A DNA stretch of 47,500 nucleotides. Source: Neocallimastix lanati (nom. inval.). Its lineage: Eukaryota > Neocallimastigomycota > Neocallimastigomycetes > Neocallimastigales > Neocallimastigaceae. This document shows, one piece after another, positions 37,264-47,500 of this stretch. The stretch is from positions 300,001 through 347,500 of the forward strand of contig JACVTC010000105.1 in the NCBI GenBank assembly GCA_016946835.1, given 5' to 3'. Numbering within the stretch: position 1 is the stretch's first letter; every line of letters starts with the position of its first letter. Under the pieces are notes generated by a model, which did not search any database, was not told where the DNA came from, and worked only from the letters and a program-made list of their open reading frames with translations. Position numbers and translations under genes: made by a program.

Positions 37264-38626
37264 TTTATAAAATAGAAACAAGTACTGATTAATAATAATA
37301 ATAGTAATAAAAATAATATTATAAGATTTGATTCTTAAATTTTTATTTAGGAAGATATTTTATTAATAATAATTATTTATGTATTAATATTTTTATTAAT
37401 TAATATTCGTTAATTCTAATTTTATAAGTATAATAATTAAATAATTATTATTTTATAAGTATAATAATTAAATATATATATCTGTTAAAATAATTTATAG
37501 TTAAATATATATATATATGTTTTATATTTAATTATGAATTATTTTAAGTGTAAATAATTCCATATATATATATATATTTTGTTATATTTGAATGTTGCAT
37601 TTCAAAATTATTATTTAATAAGATAATTCATAATTAATTAAAAATATATCTGTAAAAATAATTCATAATTGAATAAAAGTGTGCATTTCACAATGAGACT
37701 TTATAATGTGGCTTCTTTTGTTTTTTGTTTTTGTATTATGGAATATTACATTATATATAAATAAAATGAAACCTTTGAATTAATTTACATAAAATTTGTA
37801 TTGATGTAAAGATTTTATTTTTATATAAATATAAAAATTATTTTATTTTGAAGGATTTTGTTTCAACTATATATTAATATAAAGCAAATGATATAAAAGT
37901 TATTAATACTTAAATATATATCATTCAATTCTTTTTTTTTTTTTTTTTTAAACTTTATAATATATTATTTATTATTTTTTATTTTTATTATTTCTATTAT
38001 TTTCCATTATGATTATTATCTAAAACAAATATATATAGAATTATTAAATATTTATTATTTCTTTAATATTTATTTATAAGGTTAACTTTTATATATATGC
38101 CGTCAAATTACATTATCAAAAAGCCACATTTAGAAATGGAACACATTCGTTATTAGTTCATTATTCAATTATTATCTTATATTTTTTTATATTGGCATTA
38201 AATTAAGAATATATAAAAAGTATAATAAATATTTAAACTTTTAGTTATTTTAAATTCCATTAATTTTAGCAATAAACTTCCTTGAAATATTTTTATATTC
38301 ATTAATTATATTTTATTTACTTTCTTAGTTAAACATTTGAATCATTTTTTTTTTTAAAAGTATATTTTCAAAAAAAAAAAAAAGTTTAATTACACTTTTC
38401 AACAATTTATGTACAAATAAATAAAATCTTAATTAATAAAATATTTAATAAAATTTAATTAAAATAAAATTTTAACAATGTTAATAATATTAATAATTAT
38501 AGTTTTATGGAATATTTAAATAATAATTATTCATAATAAACTCTCCGTAAATTGATAATTTTATTAAAACTCTTTTATTAATAAAAATGAATGACAGTTA
38601 ATAAAAATTATTAATATATAATTATA

Positions 38627-38990
38627 TTATTATTTATTATTTATTATTTATTATTTATTATATATTATTCAATTATTTATTATTTGTTATTTGTTATTTG
38701 TTATTTGTTATTTATTATTTATTATTTATTATTTATTATTTATTATATATTATTCAATTATTTATTATTTGTTATTTGTTATTTGTTATTTGTTATTTAT
38801 TATTTATTATTTATTATTTATTATTTATTATTTATTATTTATTATTTATTATTTATTATTTATTATTTATTATTTATTATTTATTATTTATTATTTATTA
38901 TTTATTATTTATTATTTATTATTTATTATTTATTATTTATTATTTATTATTTATTATTTATTATTTATTTATTATTTATTATTATATATC
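38627..38990. repeat. TTATTTA heptamer tandem array
   Basis: About 360 bp of 7-bp units TTATTTA with two blocks of the TTATTTG variant (about 38680-38712 and 38765-38798), each preceded by TATATTATTCAATTATTTAT, so the array contains a higher-order duplication of about 80 bp. The three overlapping hydrophobic plus-strand frames are artefacts. Confidence 0.95.
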
Positions 38991-39575
38991 ATTATTATTA
39001 TTATTTAAATTATTAATACAAATAATTAAATTTTTTTTAAAAGCAGAAATTTACATATTAATAAAATTTTAATCTATTTTAAATTAATTATTTTGTCGAT
39101 CTTTTTATATCATTTTTTTTTTTTTTTTCATTTCTTATTTTCATTTCAAATTTTTTATTTATTTATTGGCTCTGTTTTAAATTCATTTAATGAATAATAA
39201 GAGATAAAGTTAAAGAAATATTATTAAAGTAGGATAAAAATTTAATAATAGAGATGAAGTTAAAGTATTATTAAATTAGGATAAATTTTTAATAAATAAA
39301 AGTCAAATATTAACAATGTATTTAATTTTTTTTTATATATATAATTAAATTTGAGTGTTTTATTTATTAAAATTTGTCATTTTATTAATAAATTAAATTA
39401 TTTAATATATTTAAAAAAAACTCAAACTATAATATTATTTTGGTGAAAATATATTAACACTACTTTAGGATTTGCAAAGATCACCTTAATTTGAACATAT
39501 GAATATGAATAATTTATATTAATCATTTTATTTTTTATTAAATTAAATATTAAATTTCTAATTCTTTATTTTTTA

Positions 39576-39576
<1 letters not shown>

Positions 39577-39629
<53 letters not shown>
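39577..39629. repeat. (ATT)n microsatellite
   Basis: About 50 bp of ATT units some 200 bp before the esterase start codon. Confidence 0.9.
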
Positions 39630-39630
<1 letters not shown>

Positions 39631-39824
39631 TTAATTTAAATAAATAAAAAAAATATTTGAAATATTATTAATATATTTCCTGTATATATAAAGAATTTTT
39701 TTCCAATTTTTTTTTTCTTCATATATTTTTGTTTTATTTATTTATTTTTTTTTTGTATTATTATTACTATAAATTTTTAAATTTATTTTAAAAACTATTA
39801 TATTAGTAATATTAAATAAATAAA

Positions 39825-41456
39825 ATGAGAGGAAATATAGCTATTACTACAATTTTGGCAACTGCTTTTACTTTAGTTTCAAAGACATGGGCCGCCCCTG
39901 ATCCAAATTTCCATATTTATTTGGCATTTGGTCAATCTAATATGCAAGGGGATGGTAAAATTGAAAACCAAGATAGAGTTGTTGATAAACGTTTCAAAAT
40001 GTTAGCTACTGCAGGAGGATGTAATAATAGAAGAGTTGGTGAATGGTATGATGCTGTTCCTCCACTTGCTAATTGTGCTGGTGGTTTAGGTCCAGTTGAT
40101 TATTTTGGACGTACATTACTTAAAAAATTACCAGAACAAATTAAGGTAGGTGTTGCTGTTGTTGCCGTTGCTGGTTGTGATATTCAACTTTTTGAAAAAG
40201 ATAACTACAGAAGTTATAATATGCCAGATTGGATGGTTGGTATTGTTAATGGTTACAATGGTAATCCATATGGACGATTAATTGAAATGGGTAAGAAGGC
40301 CAAGGAAGCTGGTGTCATTAAAGGTATTCTTCTTCATCAAGGTGAAACTAACACTGGTCAACAAGACTGGCCAGATCGTGTTAAGAAAATTTATCAAAAT
40401 ATTATTAATGATTTAAGTTTAAATGCTGATGAAGTTCCACTTCTTGTTGGTGAAGTAGTTAATGCTGATTCTGGAGGTGCTTGTGCTTATCATAACGAAG
40501 TTATTAAAAGAGTTCCACAACTTATTAAAAATTCATACGTCATATCTTCTAAAGGTTTACCACAAAAGGGTGATGGACTTCACTTTACTTCAGCCGGTTA
40601 TCGTACATTTGGTGAACGTTTTGCTGATACTATGTTAAAAATTCTTGGTAACGTTAGTGTTGTTGATAATGGAAGTCAAGGCAGTCAAGGTAGTCAAGGA
40701 AGCCAAAATCAACCAAGTACCGGTAGCACTAGTAAAATAAATGATGGTTGGTATTACATTACAAATACTAATTCAAATAAGTATCTTAGTGTTAGAAATG
40801 GTGTTGGAGCTAATAGTCAAAATGTCGAACTTGGTTCCACTCAACAAAAATGGAAACTTACCAACAACAGTGATGGATCAGTTACTTTAGTTAGTGAAGT
40901 TGGAGACTTTGCTTTAGATGTTAGTGGTGGTTCTTCTGATAATGGTGCTAATGTTCAAATCTACTCTAACTATGGTGGAGATGCCCAAAAGTTCTATATC
41001 AGAGAAGTTTCATCCAACGTCTATACTATTACCACTAAGGTAAGTAATGGTGAAAAGGCTCTTGATGCCGAAGGTGCCAGAACTTCTGACGGTACTAACA
41101 TTTTACAATGGACAGATGAAGGAAAGAGTAACCAAACTTGGACTTTTAAATCTGCTGAATCTAACAATGGTTCTGGTGAACAAAAACAAGATAATTCCTG
41201 CTGGTCTACTGCCTTAGGCTATCCATGTTGTGATACCTGCGTTAGTGTTTCTTTCGAAGACGGTGATGGTAAATGGGGTATTCAAAATGATGACTGGTGT
41301 GGTTTACAAAAGAGTTGTTTTGCTAATAATACTTGCTCTGGAGCTCAAGGTTATCCATGTTGTAAATCATCATGCGATGTTTATTCTTCTGACAATGATG
41401 GAAACTGGAGTATTGAAAACGACGATTGGTGTTTAATTGATGAAGCCAAATGTTAA
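39825..41456 (+). CDS. CE6-type acetylxylan esterase (SASA fold) with CBM13 and two dockerins
   Basis: Intronless, 543 residues. Signal peptide about 1-23 (ITTILATAFTLVSKTWAA). The SASA/CE6 esterase domain spans about 28-275: FGQSNMQGDG holds the catalytic Ser38, GILLHQGETNTGQ (168-179) is the HQGE block, and GDGLHFTSAGYR supplies Asp250 and His253. A Gly-Ser-Gln linker (about 283-303) with GSQ repeats follows. Residues about 305-447 form a ricin-type beta-trefoil (CBM13-like) with Q-x-W/F repeats (TQQKWKL, DAQKFYI, SNQTWTF). Two fungal dockerins end the protein, about 459-498 (CWSTALGYPCC) and 504-543 (CSGAQGYPCC). Expected role: removal of acetyl groups from xylan while bound to the cellulosome. 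CE6 enzymes are known from anaerobic fungi. Exact substrate preference is inferred from family. Confidence 0.95.
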   Translation: MRGNIAITTILATAFTLVSKTWAAPDPNFHIYLAFGQSNMQGDGKIENQDRVVDKRFKMLATAGGCNNRRVGEWYDAVPPLANCAGGLGPVDYFGRTLLKKLPEQIKVGVAVVAVAGCDIQLFEKDNYRSYNMPDWMVGIVNGYNGNPYGRLIEMGKKAKEAGVIKGILLHQGETNTGQQDWPDRVKKIYQNIINDLSLNADEVPLLVGEVVNADSGGACAYHNEVIKRVPQLIKNSYVISSKGLPQKGDGLHFTSAGYRTFGERFADTMLKILGNVSVVDNGSQGSQGSQGSQNQPSTGSTSKINDGWYYITNTNSNKYLSVRNGVGANSQNVELGSTQQKWKLTNNSDGSVTLVSEVGDFALDVSGGSSDNGANVQIYSNYGGDAQKFYIREVSSNVYTITTKVSNGEKALDAEGARTSDGTNILQWTDEGKSNQTWTFKSAESNNGSGEQKQDNSCWSTALGYPCCDTCVSVSFEDGDGKWGIQNDDWCGLQKSCFANNTCSGAQGYPCCKSSCDVYSSDNDGNWSIENDDWCLIDEAKC

Positions 41457-42046
41457 AAAAAGTTTTACAATATTTTTTTTTCCAAAAAAAAAAAAAATAA
41501 ACAATAAAATAAAAATAGAAAAATTTATATATAAATATAATATGATAACAATAGATGTATAAATGATTATTTATATATAAATGTATACCGTTTTAAGAAA
41601 AAGTTTTTTTTTTTTTCTATGTGTATATAGAAAATATTTAAAAAAAAAAAAAAAAAAATTTTATTTTTATTATTTTTGATATTGATTACTCATAATTAAA
41701 TTTTATACAATAAATTTTAATTACGAAAATAAAAAAACAAAAACAAAGATAATAAAAAATAACAAAAAACAAATTAAAAATTAAAAAAGTAGTAATAATA
41801 AAAAGAAAAAAAGGATATTGATTATCCTAAAATTAGATTATAACAAAATAAAATTATATAAATAAAAAAAAAAAAACAAAAAAAAAAGCGAAAAACTTAC
41901 ATTATTATACAAATAGTAATAATATGATACTGTTACAATAAGTAAATATATTATTTTTAAATATAATTTAAAAAAAAAAAAACTTATTTTAAACTATAAA
42001 ATAGGTTTATAGTTTCAAATTAAAAGCGAAAAGCAAAAACAAAACA

Positions 42047-42087
<41 letters not shown>

Positions 42088-42439
42088 AAAAAGATATATG
42101 TATAAATATAAATAAATAAATAAATAAATAAATAAATATTAAAAATTAAAAAATTTAAAGTAAAATAAATTAAATATATATATAATATAAATCTTTTTTT
42201 TTTTTTTTTTTTAAATAATACATATATAGATATGTCCTTATATATATATAAGTAAAGACATATGTATATATAGATAATTTTTTTTTTATTGGAGTTGTTT
42301 AATTATATATTTTATTTTTATTTAGTATTTAATATTTTAATAATATTCGATATTTTATTTTATTCTTTCTATAGAAAAAATAAAATTAAAAAATTATTAC
42401 TAACTTTGTTAAAATAAAATAATTTAATAAAATTTCACC
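41457..42439. other. AT-rich intergenic
   Basis: 3' flank of the esterase gene with AATAAA hexamers shortly after the stop (AAACAATAAAATAAA near 41500). It also has A runs (42050-42085) and TA repeats. No gene. Confidence 0.7.
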
Positions 42440-43043
42440 CTAAAAAAAGATTCCAGGTCCATTGAGGGTTGATGGAAAAGGAATAGTCTATTATATCAAG
42501 TATACTAACTACAGTTTTCTGTAATTCTGATGATAATCGATGGTTATTCTTTCTTAAACGTGTTTGCTTCTAGTACGAAAGAGAGAAAATATGAAATATT
42601 TGGAAGACAATAGAAAAGTGACCCTGATGTTTTATATATATATATATATATTTTAAACTGGATATGTAGTAACATTGGAGTTGTATAATTAATAATATCA
42701 TATGTAGTTTCCACATATTATCATTGTAATAAATCTATTGTCTTTTTTTTTTTTTTTTATACTTTGTCATTATTTGGTATATGTATTTTTTCTATAATAT
42801 TATTTAAACATTTTCATGTAGCTGTTGTAAAATGAAAAAGAAGGAAGTTGATTCACCTCCAAAAGAAAGTGTTTATGATCTTATTTAATGGATGTAAATT
42901 TTTTTTATAGTCTTTCACTACAAATATTTTATTTACCTTTTCATTTTAGTTTATATAAAGATTATTTTATAAAAAAAAATATTAATTAGAGCTTTATTAA
43001 TCGAAGAGTTAAACATTAATTCAAAAGATAACAAAAAAAATAA

Positions 43044-43080
<37 letters not shown>

Positions 43081-43377
43081 TTATTCATTATAACAAAATG
43101 GACAAGTGGTTTATTTTACTTTAATAATTATCAAAGACCTATCTTCTATCTTTCTCTTTTCAATATTTAAGACGAAAATTAATTTCCAATAATACCATCA
43201 ATACTACATCCAATACTACAAAATCTGCAAATCCCAGTTCAATTAATTTAGTAAAAATGGTATAAATGCCAATCATAAACCCAATGCTCCCAATATACCT
43301 AATCTTAATTCTCTTAAATTCCTCAAAAAATTTAATTTTCACATTCTAACACAGAAAAGTTTTTCTTTTTTTTTTTT

Positions 43378-44100
43378 GTCTTAGATGGAATACGAATGGA
43401 TGGAATTTTGTGAAAAAGAGATAGTATTGAAGTACTTCAACACTCATTTTTAAACCATTTTTAAACTATTATTCCTATGTTTTCAGGAAACAGGTAATGG
43501 GACCGAACCAATGATACTAGATATCCATGTGAAGGTAACACTTCCTAACTACAAATATTTCTAGAAAAGAATGGATTCAAATATGCAAGGTGTCAGAGGT
43601 TTATATCTTGAGTATCATGTCTCATGTCTCTCCTGTCTCATGTCAAAGCTGTACTTGAAGATAATTCCTATTACTTATTTTGTTTCTTTAACAACATAGA
43701 GTCTATGGAATCATTCAAAGTGTTCTGTAGAAAATGTCTATTAATTCCTACAAAGAAAACACTCATTTACAAGTCCGATAGGTATTCTCTGAAGTTTTTC
43801 GCATGGCTTCAGAATCACACGAATCATCCATCTATTCTTCTTAGAAGATTTTAAACATAATCATTGCTGATTTACAAGATAAATTAACCAGTAGTAACCT
43901 CAGCAACTGGTTTATTCTTCCTGATTAATGATTCACCTATTTTATGAACAAGAGATAGATATTCATCAGATATTGGATCATGTGTTAGTCAACTCAAGTA
44001 TTTCTTGATAAAAAATCAAGTACTTATATTTTGTTGATTTGATTATCCATCTGTATCTGATCATAAAATGCTCGCTCGTAATTCATTGCAAGAAAAATTA
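43378..44100 (+). pseudogene. LINE AP-endonuclease domain, degenerate
   Basis: RWNTNGWNFVKKRDSIEVLQ (about 43384-43443) is the start of the LINE endonuclease domain, QETGN (about 43488) the Glu metal-binding block and GVRGLYL (about 43590) the next strand. SVSDHKML (about 44053-44076) is the terminal S-D-H block. The same motif order is found on the minus strand at 30770-30090. Confidence 0.7.
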
Positions 44101-44130
44101 CCAAAGATGAAATGAATCATTTTTATTACC

Positions 44131-44163
<33 letters not shown>

Positions 44164-44199
44164 GGGGGGGAATAGGTATGACTATCTTGAACTTAAAGA

Positions 44200-45870
44200 A
44201 AGAAATTTGTCATCACTATAAATAAGAAGTTCTTAGTGAAGAATTAAGGAAATGAAGAAGTTACACCTTAGATTGTGAAATTGAAAAAAAGTTTATCAAC
44301 ACTACTAATTCTATTGCTAAGGGATTTATCGAATACAATCGTCAATAGAAATTAGAAAAGCGATGTTTAAGAATATCTCGTAAAAAAATTTTTTTTCCTT
44401 CAAACGGTAAAATATATTAAATAATAAATCAAATTAGGCGTTATAAATCTGCAAGTGATTCCAATAAATTTCCTAAAATTGTTGACTCGTATATATAGAC
44501 TATGTAAATGTAAATCCATTTATAAAAAGATGTAATGAATTTATATTAAAAAGGAACACACTTATAATATTGGATTAAAATTAAAAATTGAATGAAAAAT
44601 TGAATGATCTCTTGCACTTAAAAGTGACTGTAGGGAAAACATGGAAATGTGTAGAAAAGAATGCAAAAATAACGAATCAATCTTTCACGGTTTCTCTCAT
44701 CCTATTGAAAACGATAACAATGAAATTAATGATGAAAAAGATTAAAAGCTTGGGCATTATTATTTATAAAAATTCCTAGGGTTGGATTCTTAAAGACCGT
44801 AGTCTTTCTAGAGATTTCTGGAAAGATGCTGATACACTTAGGAATTTGGGAACTCCAAAGGCAACAGGAATGAGAAAATTAACCAAGGTATTAGCGATAA
44901 AGAAAATTAGTGAAGCAATCGCATCTACGCCTAACTTTAAAAGTTGTGGTCCTGATGCGATGTCAATGGAATTCTTCAAAGTTTTGATTCCTGGTAAAGG
45001 AGAATCAGAAGAATCCAGTGAATATAATAGTAATATTTCATCTGGGTTTTTAAAATATCTCGAAGACTTAATCCATCGTATTTGGAATGGTGATTTTCCA
45101 TTTTTTCCATAATCATGGAATAATGCATCGATAGTTTCGATTCTATTCATAAAAAGGGCCATTCTGAAGATAGTAAATAATTATCGTGGCATCTCTTTTA
45201 CCGATAATGGGTTAAAAAATTTTGGCAAAAATTCATCACTAAAAAGCATCTCTAAATGTGGAATTGATAAAAGGTTTATAAGACCTGAACAATATGAATT
45301 TTTGTTACCGAGAAGAATGGATAAGTCCTTACACTTCTTTAAGAAGAATTATATGTCAGAGTCAAAAAACTTGAAAATAAAGATACGATACAATACTTAG
45401 CTTGATTTTTTTTTTTTTTTTTTTTTTTTGGACCTTACAAAAGTCGTATGACTCTGTTCCCATATATAATGTAATTATGGAAATTCATTACTTAGGTATT
45501 AGAGGTTAAGTGCTATAAATTTATTGAAAATTTATATAACTTAATCTTCCAAGGCTTTTGTATGGGTTGATGGATAATTACGGGAATCATTTAATATTAA
45601 GAATGGAGTTCGTCAAGGTTGTCTCCTCTCACCAATTGTATTTAACTTGTTCATTAATGACATTTTTAATAAATATGATAAATATGGAATTTCTATTGGT
45701 GATAAATACTGTTGTGGAGGTCTTTTTTTTTGCAGATAACATTGTATTATTGCTCCAACAAGATTCTCAACTTAAGAAGTTAGTTAAAGTTAGCCTTGGT
45801 AAATGGGCTAGAAATAATAATGAAATACAATTTAGTATCAATAAATTCACCAATTTTGTAGTATGAGCGG
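44200..45870 (+). pseudogene. LINE reverse transcriptase, degenerate
   Basis: A basic helical linker (44270-44500, INTTNSIAKGFIEYNRQ-like) leads into SEAIASTPNFKSCGPDAMSM with EFFKVL (about 44910-44985), then NYRGISFTDNGLKNFGK (about 45178-45228), RPEQYEFLL (about 45280-45308) and KSYDSVPIYNVIMEIHYLG (shifted frame, 45435-45500). FNIKNGVRQGCLLSPIVFNL with FINDIF (about 45585-45670) is the RT fingers/palm block, and FFADNIVLLL (about 45728-45757) is the catalytic box, where the second Asp of F-A-D-D has become Asn. Stops and frame changes make it inactive. Confidence 0.85.
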
Positions 45871-46029
45871 AAGTTTCATGATTTCTTTAATAATAGTAAC
45901 CCTACCTTTTTTATCTTTCAAAGTCAAGAGTTACCTAAAAACGAATTGCTCTACCTACCTAGCTGTATTGTTTTTTCAAATGATTTAGAATTGAAAATTG
46001 ATCCTACAGAAAAATGAATAATAAAGTTG

Positions 46030-46059
<30 letters not shown>

Positions 46060-46068
<9 letters not shown>

Positions 46069-46470
46069 CATTTTATTCCATAAAAGGATTTCTTAAGAAT
46101 CCTCCTATTCCTATTTCCTTATAAACGAATGTTATTTTCTGCTATAGTAATTGAACAAGTTTCGTATTATACATCTCTTTTTTTTTTTGGATCGAATAAA
46201 GAAAGCATGAGAAGTCAACACAGACACTAGTTAATTCAGGATGATACTGGATTGAAGAACTTTCTAATGGGAATAGCTTTACATCCCTTTGTTGTGTGTT
46301 TCTAAAAAAAGGGACTTTACATTCCTGCTCTATCGGCGAAATGTGCGATTGCTCAAGTTAGATGATTTTAAAAAATTGGAAAACCTCAAAATATATTATC
46401 TCTGTTCTATTTAGAGATAAATTACGTTGTAGAGACGCCATGTATAGGGTAAAGAAAGTTAAAAAAAAAA
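46060..46470 (+). pseudogene. LINE C-terminal region, degenerate
   Basis: In mixed frames, YYTSLFFGSNKESMRSQHR (about 46170-46225) resembles the 'YG-E-FG..K......Q' segment that follows the reverse transcriptase in LINEs. It is followed by LYIPALSAKCAIAQVR (about 46315-46362) and VLFRDKLRCRDAMY. Later coding-like pieces at 46740-46830 and 47040-47150 (DMNTLESSTDSERSSNEVIY) may be the C-terminus. Confidence 0.6.
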
Positions 46471-46698
46471 ATTTTTTTTAAGCGACAAATTGGATAAAAT
46501 TTCTCTCAAAAAGAAAAGAAAAAAAAAAAACAGCAATTGTAAAACTTTAATTGAGATAGAGATATGATCAGGAAAAAATCAATCAAGGAATAAGACTTCT
46601 TATATGGAAAAATTAAAAATTTTTTTTTTTTCAAGAAAAAGTAGAGACTACTACCGAAAACTCAACTTTATATAAGTAAGTATCCAGAATTTTAGCAT

Positions 46699-46701
<3 letters not shown>

Positions 46702-46739
<38 letters not shown>
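46702..46739. repeat. T-homopolymer of about 38 nt
   Basis: One of many long A or T runs inside the LINE copy; others lie at 44133-44159 and 46030-46067. Confidence 0.9.
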
Positions 46740-47183
46740 CCAATGGATATTTCATGCCAGATGATGATGGATAGAAATTCGATGCTCGTGTTGCCAAAGC
46801 CGCCAAAATGATGGAAGACTACTGTCTTGAACCATGACCTTATTGTTAGAGAGAAAAAAAAAAAAAAAAAAAGTAATACTTGATTGGAACATTAGTTTTC
46901 TAAAGGCTATCTCTTTTTCAGTGAATTTCGAAAGAAAAATTTTTTAAGGATATTGAAAATTCTTTATAAAAAAAAAAAAAAATTTTTTTTTTTTTTTTTT
47001 TTTTTTATAAAATTTCCAAATATTATCCAATATCAGATAGTAATGTAAATACTGTTATCACAGATATGAATACTTTAGAATCAAGTACAGATTCTGAGAG
47101 AAGTAGTAACGAAGTTATATATAATAATACCAATAGAAATAGAGAATAATATTGTTAATACGAGTTAATAGAATTGATCGTGA

Positions 47184-47350
47184 AAAGAGGTGAGATTCGT
47201 AGCCTACGAACTTATTTTTTTCTGAATTATAACCCTTTATTTTGATTATTACTCTTTTTATTTTATTTCATAATAACTATTTAAAATAGCTAATTGAACA
47301 AATAATATTTAATTATTTTTTTTATTATTATTAATTCTTTTATTTTATTG

Positions 47351-47402
<52 letters not shown>

Positions 47403-47500
47403 TTATATAATTAATAAATGAATAAATAAAGATTAAAGATTACTGTAATTACGGCTATAGTAAAATAAAATAAAATAAAAAATAAATAAAAAAAAAAAAA
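47184..47500 (+). other. LINE 3' terminal region (third copy)
   Basis: GAGGTGAGATTCGTAGCCTA with CGAACTTATTTTTTTCTGAA aligns with 22670-22720. It is followed by a long A run (47356-47399) and AAAGATTACTGTAATTACGG-CTATAG with an AAATA/A tail, a diverged form of the terminus at 22881 and 32143. Confidence 0.7.

Larger units (their letters stand above)
37264..39824. other. AT-rich intergenic before the esterase-CBM13 gene
   Basis: No gene supported. A short plus-strand frame at 37694-37765 (MRLYNVASFVFCFCIMEYYI) is too small to call. Tandem repeats are listed separately. The last 200 bp presumably hold the promoter of the downstream gene. Confidence 0.6.
42440..47500 (+). mobile_element. Long degenerate LINE copy, about 5 kb
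   Basis: Plus-strand motifs appear in canonical LINE order: an N-terminal block GIVYYIKYTN (about 42503-42532) resembling HRIIYIKDATS of the unit A remnant, an AP-endonuclease domain, a reverse transcriptase, a C-terminal region and a 3' end that matches the other two LINE termini. Many frameshifts and pure A or T insertions make it inactive. The right end runs to the window edge. Confidence 0.85.

Noticed and set aside
37694-37765. Small plus-strand frame with a signal-like sequence
   Set aside because: Only about 23 codons, ends in A/T repeats and has no supporting context.
38684-39072. Three overlapping hydrophobic plus-strand frames that look like membrane proteins
   Set aside because: Translation of the TTATTTA heptamer array; the 7-bp unit is open in all three frames.
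44776-45162. 128-codon minus-strand frame
   Set aside because: Antisense of the LINE reverse transcriptase, whose plus-strand motifs are clear.

Overview
The window looks like nuclear DNA of an anaerobic gut fungus (Neocallimastigomycota, Piromyces/Neocallimastix-like). The flanks are extremely A+T rich and full of homopolymers and short tandem repeats. They are interrupted by GC-richer, intronless genes for secreted plant-cell-wall enzymes that end in paired fungal dockerins (GY-x-CC ... DGDGDWGVEN-x-x-WCG), the modules that dock enzymes onto the fungal cellulosome. No rRNA, tRNA or CRISPR array was seen.

Layout. 1-2.5 kb: decayed Ty1/copia element on the minus strand (gag, zinc knuckle with a poly-Asn expansion, RT and RNase H). 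3.26-7.47 kb: a minus-strand gene that only becomes visible when five introns are removed. It encodes an approximately 1113-residue Gal4-type Zn2Cys6 transcription factor. 8.3-9.8 kb: two broken FLYWCH/MULE transposase-like fragments pointing away from each other around a 52-bp satellite. 10.7-11.16 kb: a small secreted cysteine-rich protein gene with one internal stop. 11.6-12.3 kb: huge AAATA/AAAT microsatellite, followed by an unexplained GC-rich island (12.33-12.66 kb). 13.2-15.5 kb: decayed coding DNA including a recognisable D5-like superfamily 3 helicase of the type found in nucleocytoplasmic large DNA viruses, i.e. an endogenous viral relic. 15.84-16.16 kb: relic dockerin pair on the minus strand.

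17.98-35.9 kb is a tandem segmental duplication. Each unit has the order promoter, GH48 cellulase with two dockerins (plus strand), LINE remnant, SGNH/GDSL esterase (minus strand), AT-rich tail. In unit A (about 7.3 kb) the esterase is a pseudogene. In unit B (about 10.6 kb) it is intact if three introns are removed (329 residues), the promoter carries a roughly 510-bp extra block, and the LINE is longer and contains an inverted segment. 36.8-37.26 kb: a small unrecognised pseudogene. 39.8-41.5 kb: an acetylxylan-esterase-type SASA/CE6 enzyme fused to a ricin-type CBM13 and two dockerins. 42.4-47.5 kb: a long, frameshifted LINE copy (endonuclease, reverse transcriptase, C-terminal region, 3' end).

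Functionally, the two GH48 exocellulases and the dockerin-bearing esterase would be secreted and assembled on the same cellulosome, one attacking crystalline cellulose and the other removing acetyl groups from xylan. The transcription factor belongs to a class that often controls such genes in fungi, but a regulatory link here is only inference.
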